Positions 32,500 through 39,762 of a stretch of DNA of 64,000 bases are shown here, in pieces; positions within the stretch are counted from its first letter, which is position 1, and each line of letters begins with the position of its first letter. Both the position numbers and the translations under genes were made by a program. The stretch comes from Streptomyces sp. NRRL F-2664 (GTDB taxonomy: Bacteria > Actinomycetota > Actinomycetes > Streptomycetales > Streptomycetaceae): assembly GCF_000719345.1 (NCBI RefSeq), contig NZ_JOFX01000020.1, positions 1 to 64,000 of the forward strand, read 5' to 3'. The notes under the pieces are model-generated. The model searched no databases. It was not told the origin of the DNA and saw only the letters and a list, made by a program, of their open reading frames with translations.

Positions 32500-33006
32500 A
32501 TGTTCGAGATCCGCGTCATCTGCAGTCCGGCTGAGGCACCCGAGATCACCAAGGCCCTGTCCGAGACGTTCACGACCGGCCCGGTCCGCCGGCACCCCAC
32601 CCGCGACGGCGAGCGCGTCCGGCTGTACGTCACCGCCGAGCAGCAGCCGAGCCACTGGCCCGCACCCGTGACCGCCTACGCCGCCGCGCCGAGCGTCATC
32701 AGCGAGATCGGATGGACCGCCCGAGGCGTCCGCGACTGCCTGCACGGCGTCCATGTCCGCGAGTTCTGGCTCCGCAAGGCCGCGCTCCTGGACCGGATCG
32801 CCCTCACCGACGACGACCCCGTGAGCGGCGACGCCGCCACCCTCGCCGTCGAAGCGGCCCGCCGCCTCATGGACATCGACCAGACCGCCGGCCTCGGCCC
32901 CAGCGGCTACGCCGACGGTCCGTACACCCCGGATCACCCGGACAGCATCCGCGACCCCCGCGGCTACGTCCGCCAGGAGTACGCCCTCTGGAAGCGGCAC
33001 CACTAG
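32500..33006 (+). CDS. Hypothetical element protein
   Basis: This soluble protein has about 168 residues. The first 55 form a beta-rich unit (FEIRVICSPAEAPEITKALSETF, then RLYVTAEQQP), and the rest is helical. ATG 32500 is chosen because AAGGAG sits six bases upstream; a GTG at 32485 overlaps the previous stop but has no site. No known domain. It is conserved in position on related elements, last gene before the replication operon. Confidence 0.6.
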   Translation: MFEIRVICSPAEAPEITKALSETFTTGPVRRHPTRDGERVRLYVTAEQQPSHWPAPVTAYAAAPSVISEIGWTARGVRDCLHGVHVREFWLRKAALLDRIALTDDDPVSGDAATLAVEAARRLMDIDQTAGLGPSGYADGPYTPDHPDSIRDPRGYVRQEYALWKRHH

Positions 33007-33011
33007 CTGTG

Positions 33012-33083
33012 CCCGGGGCGGTCGCCTCTCGCCAAAGACCGCGGCCGCCCCGGTTCTCCGTCCCTTCGACAGAAACAGGAGAT
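33012..33083 (+). ncRNA. Conserved structured leader, copy 2
   Basis: It is immediately upstream of the primase gene. The stem GGGGCGGTCGC/GCGGCCGCCCC (one G-U pair) has the same loop (CTCTCGCCAAAGAC) as copy 1 at 26613, then the same CCTTCGAC and CAGGAGA words. One stem base differs in a way that keeps pairing. Confidence 0.5.
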
Positions 33084-33090
33084 CCCCAGC

Positions 33091-34017
33091 ATGACACCAA
33101 CCCCCATCCCGGCGCTGCTGTGCGCCGCCCTGGCCGCCGCAGAGCGCGGCTGGCCCGTCTTCCCCCTGCGCCCTGGGGACAAGCGGCCCGCAGGTCACCC
33201 CGAACGCAACTGCCCCGGCATCGGCCGCTGCACGGACGGCCACCGCACCCCCGAGCAGCGCGCCACCCTCGACCACCGGCAGATCACTGCGTGCTGGCAG
33301 GCGGCCCCGTACAACGTCGGCATCGCCACCGGCCCGGCCGGACTCCTGGTCGTGGACCTCGACGTCCCCAAGGACCACGACGGACCCGCGCCCGAGGACT
33401 GGGCGGGGGCGACCGATGGCCTGGACGTGTTCGCCATGATCTGCGAGCGCGCGGGTGAGCGGCTGCCGACCGAGACGTTTACGGTGCGCACCCGCCGTGG
33501 CGGACAGCACCTGTACTTCACCGCCCCTGTCGAAATGCGGCTACGTGGGAGCGCAGGGCGGCTGGGGTGGAAGGTCGACACGCGAGCCTGGGGCGGGTAC
33601 GTGGTCGCCGCCGGCAGCACCGTCGGCACCGGGTCGTACGAGATCATTCACGACTCGCCCCCGGCCCCCCTCCCCACGTGGCTCGGTGACCTGCTCACCA
33701 CGCCACCCGCACCCGCCCCGGTCCCCGTGTCCGTTCTCCGTTCCCGGATCGGAAAAGCGGACCGGTACGCGGCGGCCGCCCTGAACGGTGAGGTCGCCAA
33801 GGTCGCCGCCGCTGTCACCGGCACCCAGAACACCACCCTCTACAACGCGGCCTACGCCCTCGGCCGCCTGATCGCCGCAGGCACCCTCACCGAGACGGAA
33901 GTCACCGACGCGCTCACCGCTGCCGCACCGAAGGGGCTCGCCCCCTCCCGGATCGCTGCCAGCATCCGAGACGGCATTCACCGCAGCTTCCGCAACACCA
34001 CGGGAGACGCGGCATGA
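33091..34017 (+). CDS. Bifunctional DNA primase/polymerase (Prim-Pol)
   Basis: This 308-residue protein has an N-terminal Prim-Pol domain of the archaeo-eukaryotic primase superfamily. It shows the RGWPVFPLRPGDKRPA substrate loop, catalytic Asp89/Asp91 in VVDLDV, and a GGQHLYF motif with the catalytic His near residue 165. The C-terminal 90 residues are a helical domain typical of these proteins. Prim-Pol genes replace RepSA-type initiators in one class of AICEs. The last four bases overlap the DUF3987 gene (ATGA), forming a two-gene replication module. Confidence 0.88.
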   Translation: MTPTPIPALLCAALAAAERGWPVFPLRPGDKRPAGHPERNCPGIGRCTDGHRTPEQRATLDHRQITACWQAAPYNVGIATGPAGLLVVDLDVPKDHDGPAPEDWAGATDGLDVFAMICERAGERLPTETFTVRTRRGGQHLYFTAPVEMRLRGSAGRLGWKVDTRAWGGYVVAAGSTVGTGSYEIIHDSPPAPLPTWLGDLLTTPPAPAPVPVSVLRSRIGKADRYAAAALNGEVAKVAAAVTGTQNTTLYNAAYALGRLIAAGTLTETEVTDALTAAAPKGLAPSRIAASIRDGIHRSFRNTTGDAA

Positions 34018-35561
34018 CCGGACACCCCGTGGACGGCGACCTGTGGGCGGGCATGGACGCGACCGACGAACCCCAGCCCACCGAGCCCGTGTGGGAGGAG
34101 CCCATCCCGCTCAGCGGGCGTCGTGAGCTTCCCGCCTTCCCCGCGCACGTCTTTCCGGCCTGGCTCGGCTCGTTCGTGAAGGCCGTCGCCGAGGAGACAC
34201 AGACACCCATCGACCTGGCCGGGTCGATCGCCCTGTCGGTACTTGCGGCAGCGGCCGGCGGGCGGTCGGTCGTTCACGTCCGAGGGAGCTGGAGGGAGCC
34301 CACCAACCTGTACGTGGTCTGTGCGCTGCCCCCGGCCAACCGCAAGTCCGCCGTCTTCGCGCTGCTGACAGATCCGCTGTACGAGGCGGAGAAGAAGCTT
34401 CGGGTGACGATGGCTCCGGCCATCGTGGAAGCGGCGATGACCGCCCGGCTGGCCAAGGAAGCGGCTGACAACGCCGCGGCCAAGGCCGTGAAGGCCGACG
34501 GCGGGAAGCGCGAGGAGCTGATCGCCGAGGCGATCGGGCTGGCACAGACTGCCGAATCGGTGGCGGTGCCGGTTGAACCTCTGCTGCTGGCCGATGACTC
34601 CACCTCGGAGACGGTCACCTCGCTCATCGCGGAGCAGGGCGGCAGGCTCGCCGTGATGTCGGCCGAGGGCGGGATCTTCGACATCATCGCCGGACGCTAC
34701 TCCGGGGCCCCCAACATGGAGGTGTTCCTCAAAGGGCATGCGGGGGACCGGCTGAGGGTCAACCGGCAGACCCGGCGCGAGTACATCGACCACCCGGCCC
34801 TGACGATCGGGCTGGCCGTCCAGCCGGACGTGTTGCGAGACATCGCCAAGGTCAAGGGCTTCGATGGGCGCGGACTCCTGGCCCGCTTCCTGTACTCCAT
34901 GCCCCGCTCCCTGGTCGGTGAGCGCGAGGTCATCACCGCCCCGATCCCCGAAGAGACCGCGGCCGCTTACGCGAGCAACGTTCTCTCGCTCACGCTCTGG
35001 CTGGCCGAGTGGACCGACCCGGCCGTCATTCAGCTCAGCCCTGAGGCGGACGCGGCGCTGATCATCTACCAGCAGCGGGTAGAGCCGCAGCTCGCGGCCC
35101 GCGGTGGGGCGCTCGGGCACATCGCGAACTGGGCGGGCAAGCTCGCTGGGGCCGTGGTGCGTATGGCAGCTCTGCTGCACCTCGCCGAGCACCTCGAAGG
35201 TGGACACACCAAGCCGGTGGCCGAAGCCACCATGCGCGCGGCGATCACCCTGGGGGAGTACTTCACCGCCCACGCCCTTGGGGTCTTCGACGTCATGGGC
35301 GCGGATCCCACCGTGGGGCGCGCCCGCTCAGTGCTGGAGACGCTGCGGGCAGGCGGCTGGGAGGACGTGAGCCGTCGGGATCTGTTCACCAAGCTGTCCC
35401 GGTCGGAGTTCCCCAACATCGCCGATCTCGAACCCACGACCGCGCTGCTGGAAGAGCACGGCTACCTCCGCTCCTACCAGCCCCAGCGCACTGGAGCCCG
35501 CGGCCGGCCGCCAGCACTGCGCTACCAGTTGCACCCCTCCCTCCGGAAGGACGAGGGGTGA
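34014..35561 (+). CDS. DUF3987 replication-associated protein
   Basis: This 515-residue protein has the features of DUF3987 (YfjI-like) proteins, P-loop-like helicase relatives found beside mobile-element primases. It shows VFPAWLGSFVKAVAEETQTP, a degenerate Walker-A-like ALPPANRKS (the expected Gly-Lys-Ser/Thr is replaced by Arg-Lys-Ser), and an EGGIFDIIAGRYS segment in the Walker-B position. The C-terminus holds a winged-helix-like stretch. Together with the primase it probably initiates replication of the excised element at the AT-richer repeats that follow. The P-loop degeneration raises the question of whether it hydrolyses ATP. Confidence 0.82.
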   Translation: MTGHPVDGDLWAGMDATDEPQPTEPVWEEPIPLSGRRELPAFPAHVFPAWLGSFVKAVAEETQTPIDLAGSIALSVLAAAAGGRSVVHVRGSWREPTNLYVVCALPPANRKSAVFALLTDPLYEAEKKLRVTMAPAIVEAAMTARLAKEAADNAAAKAVKADGGKREELIAEAIGLAQTAESVAVPVEPLLLADDSTSETVTSLIAEQGGRLAVMSAEGGIFDIIAGRYSGAPNMEVFLKGHAGDRLRVNRQTRREYIDHPALTIGLAVQPDVLRDIAKVKGFDGRGLLARFLYSMPRSLVGEREVITAPIPEETAAAYASNVLSLTLWLAEWTDPAVIQLSPEADAALIIYQQRVEPQLAARGGALGHIANWAGKLAGAVVRMAALLHLAEHLEGGHTKPVAEATMRAAITLGEYFTAHALGVFDVMGADPTVGRARSVLETLRAGGWEDVSRRDLFTKLSRSEFPNIADLEPTTALLEEHGYLRSYQPQRTGARGRPPALRYQLHPSLRKDEG

Positions 35562-35881
35562 GCGGCCGCCATCCCTCACCCCGCCCGCACAAACCGCACA
35601 ATCGCGAAACTCCTGCCACCTGCCTCTGACCTGCATAAACGCGACATCAGAGCATCCGGCTGGGATCGCCGCACAAGTCGCAGACAATCCGCAAAAATCC
35701 TGCGCCCCTCACGAGCCGAGCTGGCCCGTTGAATATCGCGGAATTTCGCGAAGTTCCGCGGAGGTGTCCACCGCACAAACCCGCATCGCAGACGTGCAGG
35801 TCAGATCGGGTTGGCGGCCTTTCTGCGGTTTGTGTGGCGCTCATCGTCGTCCTTCACCCACCACTGTGTCCCGGAGGATCC
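35562..35881. other. Candidate replication origin with CGCACAA repeats
   Basis: This non-coding, relatively AT-rich stretch lies between the replication and integration modules. CGCACAA occurs four times in direct orientation (35586, 35595, 35670, 35772). A compound palindrome, CGCGGAA...TTCCGCG (35737-35743, 35754-35760), surrounds TTCGCGAA. Repeats plus the adjoining primase suggest an origin; alternatively they are Xis/regulator sites. Confidence 0.5.
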
Positions 35882-36073
35882 GTGGCTGTACCGCGTGACG
35901 AGATGTTGACCATCCCCCAGGTCGTCGAAGAGATCGGCGTACCGCTGGCGACGTTCTACCGCTGGCGGCAGCTGAGGAAGGGTCCCAAGGCCATCAAGCT
36001 CCCGAACGGCTCGGTGCGAATCCGGCGGTCTGAGCTTGAGCGCTGGATCGCAACCCTGGAAGAGGCCGCGTGA
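35882..36073 (+). CDS. xis: Excisionase (Xis), MerR-like HTH
   Basis: This 63-residue protein is a single helix-turn-helix (LTIPQVVEEIGVPLATFYRW) with a short wing (LPNGSVRIRRSELERWI), the HTH_17 type used by excisionases to bend att DNA. The GTG at 35882 follows GGAGG; ATG 35903 is a possible shorter start. It overlaps the integrase start by four bases (GTGA), the usual Xis-Int coupling in AICEs. Confidence 0.88.
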   Translation: MAVPRDEMLTIPQVVEEIGVPLATFYRWRQLRKGPKAIKLPNGSVRIRRSELERWIATLEEAA

Positions 36074-37536
36074 CCAACCGCAAGACCGCGAACGTGCCGG
36101 GCCCCCGCAGCAGCAGGGGCCCGGCCCCTACGGCGGAACTCACCCTGACAACGGACGTCCGGATTTGGAAGATCAGCAGGCTTTCCAGTAAGTCCGCTCC
36201 CTATCAGCTGCGATGGGTCGTGGCCGGGCAAGTTCGGCACGCCACGTTCGCGACCGTGGCGCTCGCCGAAAGCCGGCGTTCCGAACTTTGGAACGCGATG
36301 ACAAAAGGGCAGCCGTTCGACGTCGAATCGGGCTTACCGGAATCCGAGGTCCGGAAAGCCGCCGCCAAAGAGAACGTCCGCCCTGATCCCACCTGGTGGG
36401 ACTTCAGCCGCGAGTACATGGCCGTCCGGTGGCGGACAGCCGCGGCGAAGACCCGCGAGGGGCTGGCGGACAGCCTCGCCACGGTGGCCATTGCGATGAT
36501 GGGCGACGGTGCCAAGGCGCCCACCCCGGAAGAGGTACGCCTGGCGGTGCGCTGGGCCGTCGTACCGGCCCACAAGGGCGAGGAGCCTCCGCCAGAGCTC
36601 GTGAAGCCCTGTACGTGGCTCTCGCAGCGCTCCCGGCCTCTCTCGGACCTAGAGGACCCGAGAGTGCTCCGGGACGTCCAGTACCGGCTCTCGTTCAAGC
36701 TGGACGACACCCCGGCGGCGGGGGAGACCTACAAGCGCCGCCGCCGCGGCTTCAACACCGCCATGGAGTACGCCATCGAATCGGGCTACCTGGACGCGAA
36801 CCCTCTCGTCGGGGTGAAGCGGGCGGGGCCCAAAGGTGGCGACGCGGTGGACCCCAGGGTTCTGGTCAATGCCGTCCAGGGAACCCAGCTCCTGACCGCG
36901 GTCTCCTACGTCGGCTCAGTCCACCGCAATCGCGGGCGGCGGCTCGTCGCGTTCTTCGCCTGCCAGCTCTACGCGGCGATGCGGCCGGCGGAAGCGGTCG
37001 GGCTGAGGGAGCAGGACTGCCACCTTCCCGAAACGGGGTGGGGCACGCTCACGCTCAGGGAGACGCTGCCTGTATCTGGCAAGAAGTGGACCGACTCCGG
37101 GAAGCGCCACGACAAGCGCGGCCTCAAGTCGCGCGAGGCTAAGGCGGACCGGCCGGTGCCCATTCCGCCGATCCTGGTGACGATGCTCCGGGAGCACATC
37201 GAGGAGTTCGGCACGGCTCAGGGTGGCCGGCTCTTCGCCAACGAGCGAGGCGGCGTGCTGGGGACGTCCAGCTACTGGAGGGTCTGGCAGGAGGCGCGGG
37301 CATTCGCCCTGCCTCCCGACCGAGCCGCCTCGCCGCTCGCGCGGCGGCCGTACGACCTGCGGCACACCTGCATCACGAACTGGCTGAACGCCGGAGTTCC
37401 GGTGGCTGAGGTCGCCCGCCGTGCCGGCAACTCGCCAGAGGTCATTCACCGGCGATACGAAGGCTGCATCGACGGCCACGAGGAGCTGAACAACGCGAAG
37501 ATCGCGAAAGCCATGGGATGGGCAGAACCTCTGTGA
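36070..37536 (+). CDS. int: Tyrosine site-specific integrase
   Basis: This 488-residue phage-type integrase has an N-terminal arm-binding region, then a SAM-like core-binding domain (about 118-270). The catalytic domain has Arg305 (AAMRPAEAVGL), the DLRHT box with Arg431, and nucleophile Tyr463 (HRRYEGC). The His of the usual HxLR box is Tyr here (YDLRHT), a common variant. It would recombine the 43-bp tRNA-Arg core. It lies about 0.8 kb from the nearer degenerate att copy and 1.6 kb from attR, so other genes now separate int from its functional site. Confidence 0.93.
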   Translation: MTNRKTANVPGPRSSRGPAPTAELTLTTDVRIWKISRLSSKSAPYQLRWVVAGQVRHATFATVALAESRRSELWNAMTKGQPFDVESGLPESEVRKAAAKENVRPDPTWWDFSREYMAVRWRTAAAKTREGLADSLATVAIAMMGDGAKAPTPEEVRLAVRWAVVPAHKGEEPPPELVKPCTWLSQRSRPLSDLEDPRVLRDVQYRLSFKLDDTPAAGETYKRRRRGFNTAMEYAIESGYLDANPLVGVKRAGPKGGDAVDPRVLVNAVQGTQLLTAVSYVGSVHRNRGRRLVAFFACQLYAAMRPAEAVGLREQDCHLPETGWGTLTLRETLPVSGKKWTDSGKRHDKRGLKSREAKADRPVPIPPILVTMLREHIEEFGTAQGGRLFANERGGVLGTSSYWRVWQEARAFALPPDRAASPLARRPYDLRHTCITNWLNAGVPVAEVARRAGNSPEVIHRRYEGCIDGHEELNNAKIAKAMGWAEPL

Positions 37537-37555
37537 GCACGAGGAATGGCTCACA
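37532..37555 (+). terminator. Hairpin at the end of int
   Basis: TGTGAGC (37532-37538) pairs with GCTCACA (37549-37555) across a 10-base loop; the int stop codon is in the first arm. It is short, so termination is only possible. Confidence 0.4.
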
Positions 37556-37568
37556 CTAATCTGCGCTC

Positions 37569-38216
37569 ATGCGACAAGTGGCGAGCCGGTTAGGGCTGTT
37601 GGGGATCCTGTTGGTCATATCCGGGTGCGGCGGCCGGCAGACGACGACCACGACGGGGTCCGTGACCACGGTGGTGCAGGACAGCCAGTGGGTCACGGCG
37701 GCGATCTCTGCCGGAGCTGTGCTCATCAGCTCGGCCGCCGCGGCCTGGATCACCCACTACTTCACGGGACGGACTGAGAGGAGGAGGCAAGAGCACGCCG
37801 ATACCCAGGAGGCGGCCAAGCGCGAGCACGAGGCCAAGCTGTCGCACGAGCAGCGAATTCGGGAGCAGGTGGTCGCCACCTCTACGACCATCTCGAAGAT
37901 GCTCCAGGACTTCCGGGCGAAGATCGGTGAGGCCACGGAGGCAGCCGACACCCTGGCCGCCACGCTCCTGTACGACGAGTGCGCCGCCGTCGTCCGCCGG
38001 CACCATGACGACGCCCTGCCCGTCATCGAGGTCATGCCGGACCTGGAGCTCCGGCGGAGGGCCAACGCCGTCTTCGATGCCTACGGCGGGTGGGCGGAAG
38101 GAACAGCTGAGGCGTTGTCGAATCTCACGACGCGCCCGGATGCCAGTGGGCTCGACGGGACCCGGGAGCAGTACTACGAGCGGGCGCGGCGGGTGATCAG
38201 GGAGGCGTCCGACTGA
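37569..38216 (+). CDS. Lipobox-bearing membrane protein, element cargo
   Basis: This 215-residue protein has a lipobox VISGC (Cys20) at the N-terminus. A Thr-rich stretch follows, then a transmembrane helix (about residues 41-62), a highly charged coiled-coil-like helix (TERRRQEHADTQEAAKREHE), and a helical C-terminal domain. A lipoprotein signal directly before a second membrane helix is unusual; either the first segment is a transmembrane helix giving a hairpin, or the protein is lipidated. The gene lies between int and the att region, a typical cargo position; it could be an immunity or exclusion factor, but nothing in the sequence proves it. Confidence 0.6.
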   Translation: MRQVASRLGLLGILLVISGCGGRQTTTTTGSVTTVVQDSQWVTAAISAGAVLISSAAAAWITHYFTGRTERRRQEHADTQEAAKREHEAKLSHEQRIREQVVATSTTISKMLQDFRAKIGEATEAADTLAATLLYDECAAVVRRHHDDALPVIEVMPDLELRRRANAVFDAYGGWAEGTAEALSNLTTRPDASGLDGTREQYYERARRVIREASD

Positions 38217-38233
38217 CGTGTGGCCCGCAGGCC

Positions 38234-38391
38234 CCTCACCCGAGACCAGTGCGTGACAACGACGAAGGCCCGGACTCAGTGGGACTGAGTTCGCCTTCGT
38301 GCCTGCACTTCAGCTGGTCAGCGGCGTGCTCGCACTGTCTCTGCTGGAGTGCCCCCGGCAGTATCCGAACCTGTGCGTACGGCCCCGGAAG
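38234..38391. repeat. Degenerate duplicate of the att-plus-terminator segment
   Basis: This segment is a diverged copy of 38992-39152. It includes a hairpin (ACGAAGGC/GCCTTCGT around GACTCAGT/ACTGAGT, 38262-38300) and a pseudo-att at 38349-38391 that differs from the functional 43-bp core at seven positions. It is probably a relic of an earlier insertion or recombination at this tRNA. Confidence 0.7.
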
Positions 38392-38416
38392 GCGTGATCG
38401 CGTATTCGGGGTACCG

Positions 38417-38986
38417 CTAGCCGGAGAGCAGCGAAAGCATCGCCTTGCGAAGTTCGGCCTGCTGGCTATCCCTGAGGTGCAGAAGATCCTCGGCCAGGAT
38501 GGCGGCTTGTCGTTTCATTTTCGCAGCGGCCCGTTCCTGGTAGGGGCGGGCCAACTCCGCTACTTCGGACTGCACCCTTGCGAGCAGCTTGAGTAGGCCT
38601 TCGTCCGTCAACGACAAGACGTAATCAGGGAAGGGAGGATCGTCCCACCACCTCGGGTCGTAGTGACGGCGTTCCAGGCTCCGGCGCCACTGAAGAGGCG
38701 TGCGATCACTTTTGCTGGCGTTACAGGGACGGCAGGCGGGGACGAGATTGGTGATGTTGTTCGCCCCGCCCCACTCCAAGGGCTCCACGTGGTCAACGAC
38801 CTCTGCCCGAGTTCCATCGCTGCTGCAGTACGTGCAGTAGCCACCATTGGCGGAGAGCACAACACGACGAACCCAGGTCGGCAGACGCCTGGGCGAAGTT
38901 GGCAGGTTGGGGAGGAACGAGCGCACCGGATCATGATGACTGTTCATGCGGGCGGGTGAATAGGGTTCGGTTGGCGCTGTACCCAC
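38417..38986 (-). CDS. HNH endonuclease family protein
   Basis: This protein of about 189 residues has an HNH domain at 50-97: zinc ligands Cys51/Cys54 (YCTYC) and Cys85/Cys88 (ACRPCN), the catalytic DH at 65-66 (VVDHVEPLEWGG) and Asn77/Asn80. This is the McrA-like zinc-bearing HNH type. The C-terminal 90 residues are helical with a coiled-coil tendency. The GTG at 38986 follows GAGGAG; ATG 38947 is a shorter alternative. The gene stands alone between the two att-related repeats and could be a defence nuclease, a packaging-type nuclease relic, or a homing enzyme; sequence alone does not decide. Confidence 0.8.
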   Translation of the reverse strand: MGTAPTEPYSPARMNSHHDPVRSFLPNLPTSPRRLPTWVRRVVLSANGGYCTYCSSDGTRAEVVDHVEPLEWGGANNITNLVPACRPCNASKSDRTPLQWRRSLERRHYDPRWWDDPPFPDYVLSLTDEGLLKLLARVQSEVAELARPYQERAAAKMKRQAAILAEDLLHLRDSQQAELRKAMLSLLSG

Positions 38987-39022
38987 ACGCTCCTCACACG
39001 GGACCAGTGCGTAACAACGACA

Positions 39023-39057
39023 AAGGCCCGGACTCAGTGGGACTGAGTTCGGGCCTT
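39023..39057 (-). terminator. Terminator of tRNA-Arg (element-borne)
   Basis: A 16-bp stem (AAGGCCCGGACTCAGT, 39023-39038, with its complement at 39042-39057, one G-T) has a GGG loop. It lies just downstream of the tRNA read on the minus strand. The element thus supplies both the tRNA 3' end and a new terminator. Confidence 0.8.
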
Positions 39058-39109
39058 CATGCTTGGCACTTCAGCTGGTCAGCGGCGTGATCGCGCTGTC
39101 TCTGCTGGA

Positions 39110-39152
39110 GTGCCCCCGGCAGGATTCGAACCTGCGCACACGGCTCCGGAGG
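39110..39152. repeat. attR: 43-bp core within tRNA-Arg
   Basis: It is identical to 19181-19223 and covers the tRNA from the anticodon loop through the 3' end. Integration here restores a complete tRNA gene. Confidence 0.9.
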
Positions 39153-39182
39153 CCGTTGCTCTATCCCCTGAGCTACGGGGGC
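39111..39182 (-). tRNA. tRNA-Arg (anticodon CCG)
   Basis: The 72-nt gene folds completely: acceptor GCCCCCG/CGGGGGC, D-arm GCTC/GAGC, anticodon stem ACGGC/GCCGT with loop CTCCGGA (anticodon CCG), T-arm GCAGG/CCTGC with loop TTCGAAT, and discriminator A. CCA is not encoded. Its 3' half is the integration target of the adjoining element, and the tRNA sequence is left intact. Confidence 0.96.
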
Positions 39183-39336
39183 GTGTCGCTTGTGGTGCGG
39201 CGACGGGTTGAACACTACCAGCTTCCATGGGGTGATCAGGAACCGGTTTGTGGAGGACGGGGGAGTGGGTCGCCCGCACGGGGTGGAAGTGGCAAAAACC
39301 CGGACGCGGGGGCCCGGGCGGACCTACTCTCGAGTT

Positions 39337-39762
39337 GTGCCAGGCGTCTCGGGTCGGGTCCTCGTTGTCGACGACAACAAGGTCATCCGGCAGCTGATCA
39401 AGGTCAATCTCGAGCTGGAGGGCTTCGAGGTCGTGACCGCGAACGATGGTGCCGAGTGCCTGGATGTGGTGCATCGGGTGCGTCCTGACGTGATCACCCT
39501 TGATGTGGTCATGCCGCGACTGGACGGGTTCGGGGCGGTCGCGCAGTTGCGGGCCGATCCGCGGACGCGCGACGTGCCCGTCGCCATCGTCAGCGCCTGT
39601 TCGCAGCAGGAGGTCGAGGCCGGGATCGCCGCCGGGGTCGACGCCTTCCTCGCCAAGCCCTTCGAGCCCACCGAGCTCGTACGCGTCGTCCGCCGGCTCG
39701 CCGAGCGCAAGGACCAGCGCGACGGGAGGAAAGGGGCTCCTGCGGGAAGAGGTCACGGCTGA
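39337..39762 (+). CDS. Single-domain response regulator
   Basis: This protein of about 141 residues is a receiver domain only. It has the acidic pair Asp12/Asp13 (VVDDN), phospho-acceptor Asp56 (ITLDVVMP), a Ser in the Thr/Ser position (IVSA) and Lys107 (LAKPF). There is no output domain, so it would act by protein contact, like CheY. GTG 39337 gives the canonical short N-terminus. No kinase is adjacent. It lies directly right of the tRNA-Arg/attR junction on the chromosomal side. Confidence 0.88.
   Translation: MPGVSGRVLVVDDNKVIRQLIKVNLELEGFEVVTANDGAECLDVVHRVRPDVITLDVVMPRLDGFGAVAQLRADPRTRDVPVAIVSACSQQEVEAGIAAGVDAFLAKPFEPTELVRVVRRLAERKDQRDGRKGAPAGRGHG

Larger units (their letters stand above)
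19181..39152. mobile_element. Integrated AICE in tRNA-Arg(CCG)
   Basis: A 20-kb insertion is bounded by 43-bp direct repeats, with the intact tRNA at the right. It encodes tyrosine integrase and excisionase at the right end, primase-polymerase and DUF3987 replication proteins, a TraB/FtsK-type translocase, Spd-like membrane proteins, a GntR regulator, and cargo. This gene set is that of actinomycete integrative and conjugative elements, which excise, replicate and transfer as double-stranded DNA by a single translocase. All modules look intact by eye. The 3.6 kb at the left end differ strongly in base composition and are probably recent cargo. Confidence 0.92.

Noticed and set aside
38240..38596. 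Plus-strand frame through the degenerate att copy
   Set aside because: It spans a terminator hairpin and att sequence and is antisense to the HNH gene 3' end.
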